From NCBI RefSeq assembly GCF_965662675.1, contig NZ_CBFIIK010000060.1, positions 1 through 15,325 of the forward strand: a stretch of DNA of 15,325 nt, written 5' to 3'. The stretch is from Roseicyclus sp965662675. Lineage in GTDB: Bacteria; Pseudomonadota; Alphaproteobacteria; Rhodobacterales; Rhodobacteraceae. The notes beneath the pieces are model-generated. The model was not told the DNA's origin, did no database searches, and was given only the letters and a program-made list of their open reading frames with translations. Shown here piece by piece: positions 5,583 through 12,408 of this stretch (positions within the stretch are counted from its first letter, which is position 1; the number at the start of each line of letters is the position of its first letter). Made by a program: the position numbers and the translations under genes.

Positions 5583-7898
5583 ATGGCCGAGCATAATGAC
5601 ACACAAGATGATGGGGGCGCAGACCGCCAGACCTCGGAGCCTTTGGCCCGGGCAATCGGCGCACGCTACCTGCAATATGCGCTATCGACCATCATGCACC
5701 GCGCCTTGCCCGATGCGCGCGACGGGCTGAAACCGGTCCATCGGCGCATTCTCTACGCGATGCGCGAACTCAAGCTTTCGTCAAACGGCGGCTTTCGCAA
5801 ATCGGCGAAAATCTCGGGCGATGTCATGGGCAATTACCATCCCCATGGCGATATGGCGATTTACGATGCCATGGCGCGCTTGGCGCAGGATTTCGTGATC
5901 CGCTATCCGCTGGTCGACGGTCAGGGCAATTTCGGCAATATCGACGGTGATAACCCCGCCGCCTCGCGCTACACCGAGGCGCGGATGACCGCCATCGCAG
6001 AAGCGCTGATGGAGGGGCTTGACGAAAACGCCGTTGATTTCCGCCCCAATTACGACGGCACGCTGGAAGAACCCGAGGTTCTGCCCGCCGCCGTGCCGAA
6101 CCTTTTGGCCAATGGCTCAAGCGGCATCGCGGTCGGCATGGCGACCAATATCCCGCCCCATAATCTTGACGAGTTGATCGGTGCCTGCCTGCATCTGCTG
6201 AAAACACCCGATGCGCGCGATGACACGCTGCTGACCTATATCAAGGGGCCCGATTTCCCGACCGGCGGCGTGATCGTCGAGCCGCCCGACAGCATCGCCG
6301 AAACCTACCGCACCGGGCGCGGCGCCTTTCGCCTGCGCGCCAAGTGGGAGGTCGAGGATCAAGGCCGCGGCACATGGGTGATCGTGATCACCGAGATCCC
6401 CTACCAGGTGCAGAAATCCAAATTGATCGAACGGCTGGCCGAATTGATCCAGCTGAAAAAAGTGCCGATCCTGGGCGATGTGCGCGACGAGAGCGCGGAT
6501 GATATCCGCATCGTGCTGGAGCCGAAATCCAAGAATGTGGACCCCGAGGTGCTGATGGGCACACTCTTTCGCAACTCGGATCTGGAAACGCGCTTCTCGC
6601 TCAACATGAATGTGCTGATCGACGGGCGCACGCCCAAGGTCTGCTCGCTCAAAGAAGTGCTGCGCGCATTCCTCGATCATCGCCGCGCGGTACTGATCCG
6701 CCGCTCGCAGCACCGGATGGACAAGATCGACCATCGCCTGGAGGTGCTGGAAGGTTTCATCATCGCTTTCCTCAATCTCGACCGGGTCATCGACATCATT
6801 CGCTATGATGATGACCCCAAGCCTGCGCTGATGCGCGAGGATTGGGGGCAGGATTTCGTCCGTGCGACATCCGAAAAGGATTATCGTACGCCCGGCCCCG
6901 GCGAGGGCGAGTTGACCGAGGTGCAGGCCGAGGCGATCCTCAACATGCGTCTGCGCAGCCTGCGGCGGCTCGAAGAGATGGAGCTGGTGCGCGAACGCGA
7001 CGCGTTGATGGAAGAGCGCGCGGGGCTTGAGGATCTCTTGGCCGAGGACGCGCTGCAATGGGCGCGCATCGCCGAGGAACTGCGTGAGGTGCGCAGCAAG
7101 TTCGGCGCCAAGGCCCCGGGTGGGGCGCGCCGCACTGCATTCGCCGAAGCCGGCGAGGTGGCCGAAGTGCCAATCGAAGCGATGATCGAGCGTGAACCGA
7201 TCACGGTTGTCTGCTCCAAGATGGGCTGGATTCGGGCGATGAAGGGTCATATTGACCTGTCGACCGAGATGAAGTTCCGCGATGGCGATGAGGGGCGTTT
7301 CCTGTTTCACGCGGAAACCACCGACAAGCTTTTGGTCTTTTCCTCGACGGGGCGGTTCTACACGCTCTCGGCGGTGGGTCTGCCCGGTGGCCGCGGCTTG
7401 GGTGAGCCCTTGCGCCTGATGGTCGATCTGCCCAACGAGGCCGAGATCGTGACGCTCTTCACCCATCGCGCCGAGGGGCGGCTGTTGGTGGCGTCATCGG
7501 CTGGCGACGGCTTTTTGGTCCCCGAGGCCGAAGTGGTGGCCCAAACCCGCGCGGGCAAGCAGGTGCTCAACGTCAAGGATGGTGTCGCTGCCACCGTCTG
7601 CCATGCGGTGGCCGATGGTGATGACGCGGTGGCGGTGGTCGGCGACAATCGCAAGCTCTTGGTTTTCGCCATGGATGAGCTGCCCGAAATGGGCCGCGGC
7701 AAAGGCGTACGGTTGCAGAAGTACAAGGATGGTGGTCTGGCCGATGCGCGCAGTTTCGCACATGCGGCGGGGCTGTCGTGGCTTGATCCGGCGGGCCGGA
7801 CCCGGTCCGAAGCGGATCTGGCCGAATGGATGGGCAAACGCGCCTCTGCCGGGCGGATGGCGCCGCGCGGTTTTCCGCGGGACAACCGCTTTACCTGA
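5583..7898 (+). CDS. parC: DNA topoisomerase IV subunit A
   Basis: The breakage-reunion subunit of topoisomerase IV, which with ParE decatenates daughter chromosomes using ATP. The 771-residue product opens with YLQYALSTIMHRALPDARDGLKPVHRR (from residue 29). The active-site tyrosine is Tyr130 in ASRYTEARM, preceded by Arg129. The quinolone-determining region reads GDVMGNYHPHGDMAIYDAM (79-97), with Met91 where E. coli ParC has Ser80 and Asp95 where it has Glu84. The coiled-coil region (about 440-520, LTEVQAEAILNMRLRSLRRLEEMEL) and the C-terminal beta-propeller (about 540-750) follow. Length and domain order separate it from the longer alphaproteobacterial GyrA (about 880-920 residues). No clear ribosome binding site precedes the ATG. 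No parE is within the window, as is common where parC and parE are unlinked. Confidence 0.95.
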   Translation: MAEHNDTQDDGGADRQTSEPLARAIGARYLQYALSTIMHRALPDARDGLKPVHRRILYAMRELKLSSNGGFRKSAKISGDVMGNYHPHGDMAIYDAMARLAQDFVIRYPLVDGQGNFGNIDGDNPAASRYTEARMTAIAEALMEGLDENAVDFRPNYDGTLEEPEVLPAAVPNLLANGSSGIAVGMATNIPPHNLDELIGACLHLLKTPDARDDTLLTYIKGPDFPTGGVIVEPPDSIAETYRTGRGAFRLRAKWEVEDQGRGTWVIVITEIPYQVQKSKLIERLAELIQLKKVPILGDVRDESADDIRIVLEPKSKNVDPEVLMGTLFRNSDLETRFSLNMNVLIDGRTPKVCSLKEVLRAFLDHRRAVLIRRSQHRMDKIDHRLEVLEGFIIAFLNLDRVIDIIRYDDDPKPALMREDWGQDFVRATSEKDYRTPGPGEGELTEVQAEAILNMRLRSLRRLEEMELVRERDALMEERAGLEDLLAEDALQWARIAEELREVRSKFGAKAPGGARRTAFAEAGEVAEVPIEAMIEREPITVVCSKMGWIRAMKGHIDLSTEMKFRDGDEGRFLFHAETTDKLLVFSSTGRFYTLSAVGLPGGRGLGEPLRLMVDLPNEAEIVTLFTHRAEGRLLVASSAGDGFLVPEAEVVAQTRAGKQVLNVKDGVAATVCHAVADGDDAVAVVGDNRKLLVFAMDELPEMGRGKGVRLQKYKDGGLADARSFAHAAGLSWLDPAGRTRSEADLAEWMGKRASAGRMAPRGFPRDNRFT

Positions 7899-7907
7899 AG
7901 CCTTGCC

Positions 7908-7970
7908 GGGGGGCTGTCTGCCCCCCACGCCTGCGGCGTTCCCCCCGAGGATATTTGCGAAACGAAGAAG
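7908..7970 (+). repeat. REP-like intergenic element with G-run/C-run hairpins
   Basis: GGGGGGC (7908-7914) pairs with GCCCCCC (7920-7926) around a five-base loop. A second hairpin ACGCC-TGC-GGCGT (7927-7939) follows, then another CCCCCC (7941-7946) that could pair with the same G run instead. The element ends in a purine-rich tail, GAGGATATTTGCGAAACGAA and on. From memory, very similar G-run, C-run, GAGGATATTT, GAAGAAG units recur between genes across Rhodobacteraceae. Only one copy is in this window, so repetition is not shown here. It begins ten bases after the parC stop and could also terminate parC transcription. Confidence 0.55.
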
Positions 7971-8000
7971 GCCCCGGCGACAGGCGCGGACCGAGGGCAT

Positions 8001-8029
8001 TTGCGCTGGGCCTGCGGCTGCGCTATTTG
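8001..8029 (+). promoter_or_regulatory. Candidate promoter of the lipoprotein gene
   Basis: TTGCGC (8001-8006) lies 17 bases from TATTTG (8024-8029), with the ATG 31 bases further on. The -35 box is identical to that proposed before secE. The -10 match is weak. Confidence 0.35.
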
Positions 8030-8059
8030 CACTTAGCGCCCTATTTGTCGGAGTTGCGT

Positions 8060-8701
8060 ATGCCCTTTCGCCTGCCCCGTTTCGCGATGTTCGCCTGTCT
8101 GCTGGCATTGAGCGCCTGCGGTCAGGCGCCCGATCCACTGACCGACGAATTGCCGAATATGGGTAATTTCCGCTTGGGTCATGCGGTTTTGGTGGCCGAC
8201 AACATGCAGCAAGTGCCGCCATCGCGCAGCGCGACGCCCGAGGAATGGACTGCGATCTTGGGCGCGGAGATCGACCGGCGCTTTGCCCCTTACGAGGGGG
8301 AGCGGCTTTATCATCTGGGCATCGCGATCGAAGGCTACGCGCTGGCGCCGCCGGGTATCCCGCTGGTGGTCAATCCACGTTCCGTTTTGGTGTTGTCGGT
8401 CAATGTCTGGGATGATGCGCTGGGGGCGAAGCTGAATAGCGAGGCTGAACAGATCCTCGTGTTCGAAGGCAGCTCGCGCCAGACGGTCTTTATCGGATCG
8501 GGTCTGGCGCGCACGCGCGATGAACAGATGCAGGTGCTTGCCCGCAATGCCGCGCGGCAGATTCAACGTTGGATGCGCGAGAACCCGGACTGGTTCGCCA
8601 TCGACCCCGAGGCACCATCTTTCCGGGCCGCGCGCGAGCCCATCGAGGCGGCCTTTTCCGTCGAGACCTTGCCGCCGCCGGTCGCGGGCGCGGCCAATTG
8701 A
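8060..8701 (+). CDS. Putative lipoprotein of unknown function
   Basis: A 213-residue protein with a lipoprotein signal: basic start (MPFRLPR), hydrophobic core, and lipobox LSAC ending at Cys20. It is therefore expected to be acylated and anchored, with Gly21-Gln22 after the cysteine and no Asp at +2, which favours the outer membrane. The mature part has an acid-rich start, a segment TPEEWTAILGAEIDRRF (about 59-75), then alternating hydrophobic strands (YHLGIAIEGY, SVLVLSVNVWDDA, QILVFEGSSRQTVFIGSG). A helix (TRDEQMQVLARNAARQIQRWMRENPDW) and a Pro/Ala-rich tail follow. I recognise no family; the strand-plus-helix layout suggests one small alpha/beta domain. The ATG at 8060 is favoured over an upstream in-frame start (7826, inside parC) because GGAG precedes it and the signal peptide starts here. 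Confidence 0.78.
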   Translation: MPFRLPRFAMFACLLALSACGQAPDPLTDELPNMGNFRLGHAVLVADNMQQVPPSRSATPEEWTAILGAEIDRRFAPYEGERLYHLGIAIEGYALAPPGIPLVVNPRSVLVLSVNVWDDALGAKLNSEAEQILVFEGSSRQTVFIGSGLARTRDEQMQVLARNAARQIQRWMRENPDWFAIDPEAPSFRAAREPIEAAFSVETLPPPVAGAAN

Positions 8702-8734
8702 GCGCAGCGTGCTTGGCCCCATGCGGTTATCGGC

Positions 8735-8763
8735 TTGATTTTTCCCCGCGACCCGACTAGTTC
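8735..8763 (+). promoter_or_regulatory. Candidate tuf promoter
   Basis: TTGATT (8735-8740) is followed after 17 bases by TAGTTC (8758-8763) in the only substantial gap before tuf. The -35 is good and the -10 poor. A strong promoter is expected for EF-Tu, and placement gives a leader of about 65 bases. Confidence 0.35.
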
Positions 8764-8802
8764 GCCCGCGATGTTGAATCGGGCCGCAGGTAACGCCCCT
8801 GC
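8764..8802 (+). promoter_or_regulatory. Tandem hairpins in the tuf leader
   Basis: Two short hairpins follow each other in the tuf 5' leader. GCCCG (8764-8768) pairs with CGGGC (8780-8784), and GCAGG (8786-8790) pairs with CCTGC (8798-8802). Each stem is only 5 bp, so they are marginal, but their tandem placement one base apart in a leader of a very highly expressed gene may matter for stability or control. Confidence 0.35.
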
Positions 8803-8834
8803 AAAGGCCCCCGAACGCACGAGGCGCAAGGGCA

Positions 8835-10010
8835 ATGGCAAAGGCAAAGTTTGAACGTAACAAGCCGCATGTGAACATCGGCACGATTGGTCACGTGGAC
8901 CATGGCAAGACGACGCTGACGGCTGCGATCACGAAGTATTTCGGCGAGTTCCGCGCGTATGACCAGATTGACGGTGCGCCGGAAGAGAAGGCGCGCGGGA
9001 TCACGATTTCGACGGCGCATGTGGAATACGAGACCGAAGCGCGTCACTACGCGCATGTCGACTGCCCCGGCCACGCGGACTATGTGAAGAACATGATCAC
9101 GGGTGCGGCGCAGATGGACGGCGCGATCTTGGTCGTGAACGCGGCTGACGGCCCGATGCCGCAGACGCGCGAGCACATTCTGCTCGGCCGTCAGGTTGGT
9201 ATCCCGTTCATGGTTGTCTACATGAACAAGGTCGACCAGGTGGATGACGAGGAGCTACTGGAGCTCGTCGAGATGGAGATCCGCGAGCTTCTGACCTCGT
9301 ATGATTACCCCGGCGACGACATTCCGATCGTCAAGGGTTCGGCGCTTGCGGCGATGGAAGGGCGTGACGCGGAGATCGGCGAGAACTCGATCCGCGCGCT
9401 GATGGAAGCGGTGGACAGCTACATCCCGACGCCTGCGCGCGCCGTGGACAAGCCGTTCCTGATGCCGATCGAAGACGTGTTCTCGATCTCGGGCCGCGGC
9501 ACGGTTGTGACCGGTCGTGTGGAGCGCGGTGTTGTGAACGTGGGCGACGAGCTTGAGATTGTCGGCATCAAGGACACGCAGAAGACGACCTGCACGGGTG
9601 TCGAGATGTTCCGCAAGCTGCTTGATCGCGGTGAGGCTGGCGACAACATCGGCGCGCTGCTGCGCGGGATCGATCGTGAGGCGGTTGAGCGCGGCCAGGT
9701 GCTGTGCAAGCCCGGCTCGGTGAAGCCGCACACGAAGTTCGAGGCCGAGGCCTACATCCTGACCAAGGAAGAGGGTGGCCGTCACACGCCGTTCTTCGCG
9801 AACTACCGCCCGCAGTTCTACTTCCGCACGACGGATGTGACCGGCACGGTTGAGCTTCCCGCAGGCACCGAGATGGTGATGCCCGGCGACAACCTGAAGT
9901 TCACGGTCGAGCTGATCGCGCCGATCGCGATGGAAGACGGCCTGCGCTTCGCCATCCGCGAAGGCGGCCGCACCGTCGGCGCAGGCGTCGTCTCGAAAAT
10001 CCTCGCCTGA
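8835..10010 (+). CDS. tuf: Elongation factor Tu
   Basis: The GTPase that delivers aminoacyl-tRNA to the ribosome. The 391-residue product is full length, with GHVDHGKT (19-26, P-loop), RGITI (54-58, switch I), DCPGH (76-80, switch II), NKVD (131-134) and GSAL (168-171). Domains II and III follow, including GRGTVVTGRVERG and the C-terminal GGRTVGAGVVSKILA. NKVD instead of the more widespread NKCD is, from memory, usual in this bacterial group. Initiation is at the ATG at 8835 after GCAAGGGCA. Alphaproteobacteria commonly have a second, near-identical tuf in the str operon; this copy, followed by tRNA-Trp, secE and nusG, is at the classic tufB location. It is closed by a terminator and so is probably transcribed on its own. 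Confidence 0.97.
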   Translation: MAKAKFERNKPHVNIGTIGHVDHGKTTLTAAITKYFGEFRAYDQIDGAPEEKARGITISTAHVEYETEARHYAHVDCPGHADYVKNMITGAAQMDGAILVVNAADGPMPQTREHILLGRQVGIPFMVVYMNKVDQVDDEELLELVEMEIRELLTSYDYPGDDIPIVKGSALAAMEGRDAEIGENSIRALMEAVDSYIPTPARAVDKPFLMPIEDVFSISGRGTVVTGRVERGVVNVGDELEIVGIKDTQKTTCTGVEMFRKLLDRGEAGDNIGALLRGIDREAVERGQVLCKPGSVKPHTKFEAEAYILTKEEGGRHTPFFANYRPQFYFRTTDVTGTVELPAGTEMVMPGDNLKFTVELIAPIAMEDGLRFAIREGGRTVGAGVVSKILA

Positions 10011-10020
10011 TTGGGTGGGT

Positions 10021-10034
10021 GCGCCTTCGGGCGT
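10021..10034 (+). other. UUCG-tetraloop hairpin after the tuf stop
   Basis: GCGCC-TTCG-GGCGT (10021-10034) forms a five-pair stem (one G-U) closed by C(UUCG)G, an exceptionally stable tetraloop, ten bases after the tuf stop. It has no T tract and precedes the real terminator. It may block 3' exonucleases. Confidence 0.5.
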
Positions 10035-10048
10035 CATCAGCAAGCAAC

Positions 10049-10074
10049 AAGGGCCGCCCGAGGGTGGCCCTTTT
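10049..10074 (+). terminator. Intrinsic terminator of tuf
   Basis: A hairpin pairs AAGGGCCGCC (10049-10058) with GGTGGCCCTT (10063-10072), with one G-T pair and a CGAG loop, running into TTTT. It lies 38 bases past the tuf stop and just before the end of the converging acyltransferase gene. Confidence 0.87.
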
Positions 10075-10087
10075 CGTATCATATTCT

Positions 10088-10777
10088 TCAGCTGGGGCTG
10101 CGGCCCACGCGGGCGTCGGCCTCGGCTGTAATCGCATCCATGAAGCGGCCCAGATCCGCGGCCAGCGCCGTTGCTTCTTCGACTGTCATGCGCGCGGGCG
10201 GCGCCCGGTCCCACGGCCGCCAAATCAGCGAAAGCCGCCCGAAGGGCAGGGGGAAATGCAGCCTGTCCCAAGTGCGCCATGGCCAGACCCGCGATCCCGC
10301 GAAGGTGAAGACGACGATCGGCAATTGCGTCGCGCGCGCCCATTGGATCGGGGCCACCTTGGCGATGCGGGCGGGCCCGCGCGGCCCATCGGGCGAAATG
10401 CCGATCGAGGTGCCGCCACGCAACAAGCCCAATACGCGCCGCATCTCGCCTGCGCCGCTGATTTTCTTGGGCATGGGCACGCTTTTCAGGCCGAAATGGC
10501 GGTGAATCCAGCCCACGAGCCGCCCGGCATGCCCGGTGGAGGTCAAGCTGGCGCAGGGGGCGTGCTGCAGGTCGAACATCCAAGGTGTCAGCATGATGCG
10601 CTGATGCCAGCACACGATGATCACCGCGCCATGTGCGTCGATCAGTCGGGCGACCGCCTCCCAGCCATCGGCATCGCGGCGCGAGGTCACCCATGCGAAG
10701 CGCAGCCACAGACCGAAGATCGTCGCGACCGCAATATTCACGCCCCGGCTCGAGACGATGCGTTTTGCCATACTCAT
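10088..10777 (-). CDS. Lysophospholipid acyltransferase-like protein, DUF374 family
   Basis: A membrane-associated protein of the DUF374 branch of the glycerol-phosphate acyltransferase-like fold. Its 229 residues start with a hydrophobic helix (about 12-31). The motif VIIVCWHQRIML (52-63) has His58 in the place of the acyltransferase HX4D block. LTSTGHAGRLVGWIHRHFGL (78-97) and GTSIGISPDGPRGPA (122-136) are the other family blocks. Substrate is unproven; several alphaproteobacterial members are linked to lipid A or lipid assembly. The start is uncertain: I chose the ATG at 10777. An in-frame ATG at 10771 and a TTG at 10831 are alternatives, and none has a strong ribosome binding site. The gene converges on tuf and is divergent from tRNA-Trp. 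Confidence 0.83.
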   Translation of the reverse strand: MSMAKRIVSSRGVNIAVATIFGLWLRFAWVTSRRDADGWEAVARLIDAHGAVIIVCWHQRIMLTPWMFDLQHAPCASLTSTGHAGRLVGWIHRHFGLKSVPMPKKISGAGEMRRVLGLLRGGTSIGISPDGPRGPARIAKVAPIQWARATQLPIVVFTFAGSRVWPWRTWDRLHFPLPFGRLSLIWRPWDRAPPARMTVEEATALAADLGRFMDAITAEADARVGRSPS

Positions 10778-10879
10778 CGGCGCACCCAAAAAACAGACCC
10801 ATTGATTGAACGGGTTTGTGGTTCGGGTCAATCATTCCGGTAGATGATGCCGCCCGCAGCGCAGGGCCGCTTTCGCATC

Positions 10880-10908
10880 TGGACAATCTTTCCAAAGCGC
10901 CCTATCCC
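10880..10908 (+). promoter_or_regulatory. Candidate tRNA-Trp promoter
   Basis: TGGACA (10880-10885, five of six to consensus) is followed after 17 bases by TATCCC (10903-10908), 12 bases before the mature tRNA. The GC-rich stretch between it and the tRNA fits a stringently controlled stable-RNA promoter, which is inference. Confidence 0.42.
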
Positions 10909-10920
10909 CGGCGCCGGCCT

Positions 10921-10996
10921 AGGGGTGTAGCTCAGTTGGTAGAGCATCGGATTCCAAATCCGACGGCCGGGGGTTCGAGTCCCTCCGCCCCTGCCA
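10921..10996 (+). tRNA. trnW: tRNA-Trp (anticodon CCA)
   Basis: A complete 76-base cloverleaf. The acceptor AGGGGTG pairs with CGCCCCT (one G-T pair), and the D stem is GCTC/GAGC. The anticodon stem is TCGGA/TCCGA around loop TTCCAAA with anticodon CCA at 10954-10956. The T stem GGGGG/CCCTC encloses TTCGAGT, and the 3' CCA is encoded. The discriminator is G, as in bacterial tRNA-Trp. Placement between tuf and secE is the conserved tufB-tRNA-secE-nusG arrangement. Confidence 0.97.
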
Positions 10997-11024
10997 GATT
11001 ACCGACAATGCGAAGTGACGCCGG

Positions 11025-11900
11025 TCACGCGCCCTGCCAGCGCCGCAAGAGCCAATACCATTGGTCGGGATCGGCGAGGATGCGCGCCGACAGGCTGTCG
11101 TTGAAGGCCTGCGTCATTGCGACTGGATCGCCATGGGCGATGGGGTCTTCGAACACCACGTTGAAATGATCGCCATCGTCGCTGCGGATACCGTAGGCCG
11201 GGACCATGAGCAGATCATATTTGAGTGCCAATTGTGCCGCTGCCAGCGAGGTCAGTGCCGGACGGCCCAAAAAGGGCAGGCGCACACCTTCGGCGTATTT
11301 CTCATCGAGCAAGATCGCCATGAAGCCACCCGCGCGCAGGTGCCGCACCAGAGCCGTCGTGCCGATCCGTCCGGTTTCCAAGATCGGCTTGCCGCCGGCC
11401 TCGATCCCGGCCAAGAGGCGGCGTTGGTAATGCGGGTTGGTCTGTGGCCGGTAGACCGCGCCGGTCTCCATGCCGCGGGCCTTGAGTACGGCGCGCACCG
11501 CCTCCCATTGGCCGAAATGGCCCGAGACGATCAGCGCACCCTTGCCCGCCGCACGGGCGGCCTCCAAGGCGGCCATGCCGGGGCCTGAGACGGTGAAGGC
11601 GTCTTGGCGGCTTTGGAATTCCGCGCAGTGGTAAATCTCGAACAGCGTTTGGCCCATGCGCCGCCCCATGGCACGGCCGAGCCGCGCGCGTTCATGGCGG
11701 GGCATGTCGGGAAAGACATGGGTGATTTCACGCTCGAACCGCCGCCTTGCGATGGGAAACCACCGCAAGACCCAACCCACCGCCGCGCCAAGCGCACGGG
11801 AGCGCACTGCAAAACCCCGCCAGCGCGACCATGTCAGCGCAGAAAGCAGGGGAATGTAGCGCAGGTGGTTCCAAGTCGAACGAATGGGGCGCGGTCGCAT
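11025..11900 (-). CDS. Lauroyl/myristoyl acyltransferase-like protein, LpxL/HtrB family
   Basis: A membrane-associated acyltransferase of the LpxL/HtrB family (PF03279), which transfers secondary acyl chains to lipid A or related lipids using acyl-ACP. The 291-residue protein has the catalytic HX4E block in GALIVSGHFGQWEAVR (His128, Glu133). The family blocks AVYRPQTNPHYQRRL (148-162), GGFMAILLDEKYAEGVRLPFLG (191-212, acceptor-binding) and DPDQWYWLLRRWQ (277-289) follow. An N-terminal hydrophobic region lies near 36-50. The ATG at 11900 is weakly supported by GAAG. The gene is on the minus strand between tRNA-Trp and secE, its stop 29 bases past the tRNA. A small hairpin GTGAC/GTCAC (11015-11028) overlaps the stop codon. 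Whether it acts on lipid A or a lysophospholipid is not determined. Confidence 0.9.
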   Translation of the reverse strand: MRPRPIRSTWNHLRYIPLLSALTWSRWRGFAVRSRALGAAVGWVLRWFPIARRRFEREITHVFPDMPRHERARLGRAMGRRMGQTLFEIYHCAEFQSRQDAFTVSGPGMAALEAARAAGKGALIVSGHFGQWEAVRAVLKARGMETGAVYRPQTNPHYQRRLLAGIEAGGKPILETGRIGTTALVRHLRAGGFMAILLDEKYAEGVRLPFLGRPALTSLAAAQLALKYDLLMVPAYGIRSDDGDHFNVVFEDPIAHGDPVAMTQAFNDSLSARILADPDQWYWLLRRWQGA

Positions 11901-11964
11901 CGTGCTTCAATGGCCAGTCGCGCGCCGCTTGCCAAGGCAAATCAATGCGTCATGGTGCGGCGGG

Positions 11965-11993
11965 TTGCGCGGCGCGGTCGAGATGCGTATATG
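11965..11993 (+). promoter_or_regulatory. Candidate secE promoter
   Basis: TTGCGC (11965-11970), a 17-base spacer and TATATG (11988-11993) lie 28 bases before the secE ATG. This is the cleanest two-box promoter in the window. It explains how secE is expressed although a minus-strand gene separates it from tRNA-Trp. Confidence 0.55.
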
Positions 11994-12020
11994 CGCCTCG
12001 AGATAGACAAGAGATCAGCC

Positions 12021-12212
12021 ATGGCCAATCCGTTCCAGTTTCTCCAACAGACCCGCTCCGAGATCGCGAAAGTGGTCTGGCCGTCGCGCCGCGAGGTATT
12101 GGTGACCACGGCGATGGTGTTCGCCTTGGCGGTTGTCTTTGCGATATTCTTCTTCTTCGTGGATTGGTTGATCCGCAACGGTCTTGAGTTGATCCTGACC
12201 ACCTTCGGCTAA
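12021..12212 (+). CDS. secE: Preprotein translocase subunit SecE
   Basis: The small essential subunit of the SecYEG channel. Its 63 residues are the single-helix form usual outside the gamma-proteobacteria. FLQQTRSEIAKVVWPSRREVLVTT (8-31) is the conserved amphipathic helix, with the diagnostic KVVWPSRxE. It is followed by one transmembrane helix (about 32-50, AMVFALAVVFAIFFFFVDW) and a short tail. The ATG at 12021 gives the family N-terminus; an in-frame ATG at 11991 overlaps the -10 box and is unlikely. The Shine-Dalgarno is poor (AAGAGA). Confidence 0.96.
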   Translation: MANPFQFLQQTRSEIAKVVWPSRREVLVTTAMVFALAVVFAIFFFFVDWLIRNGLELILTTFG

Positions 12213-12293
12213 ACGCCAGCCGCCTTTGGTTTTCCGGGCCTTGATTTTCCGGGGGCAGGGGGGTAAGCGGCAGGGCAATTCTCCGAAATGATG

Positions 12294-12329
12294 GCGTGCA
12301 TCGAGTGGTGATGCACGCTGTTTCTTTTT
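12294..12329 (+). terminator. Terminator or attenuator hairpin between secE and nusG
   Basis: GCGTGCATC (12294-12302) pairs perfectly with GATGCACGC (12310-12318) around a seven-base loop, followed by TGTTTCTTTTT. This is a nine-pair stem with a T-rich tail, 81 bases past the secE stop and 80 bases before nusG. It looks like an intrinsic terminator, although secE and nusG are usually cotranscribed. I find no convincing promoter between it and nusG, so it may act as a partial attenuator. Confidence 0.65.
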
Positions 12330-12408
12330 CGGGCGCCCAGCACGGGCATTGATGTGAAACGAAAATGCGGCGTGCCTTGGGGTCGCCGGGACAAGGAACG
12401 GGATCACG

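Noticed and set aside
6117..7466. Long minus-strand open frame opposite parC
   Set aside because: It is the complement of a well-conserved ParC coding region, with no ribosome binding site or recognisable domain.
10778..10831. TTG start extending the DUF374 protein by 18 residues
   Set aside because: The added segment is not hydrophobic or conserved in my knowledge of the family, and the ribosome binding site is no better than for the ATG at 10777. It is kept as an alternative.
9255..10895. Long minus-strand open frame of 546 codons across tuf and the DUF374 gene
   Set aside because: It is antisense to tuf, and its composition (His/Arg/Ala-rich, no motifs) is that of a frame shadow in GC-rich DNA. 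It also runs through the tuf terminator.
11929..11940. TTGCC-AA-GGCAA inverted repeat between the LpxL-like gene and secE
   Set aside because: Short and common by chance; not placed on a convincing promoter element.
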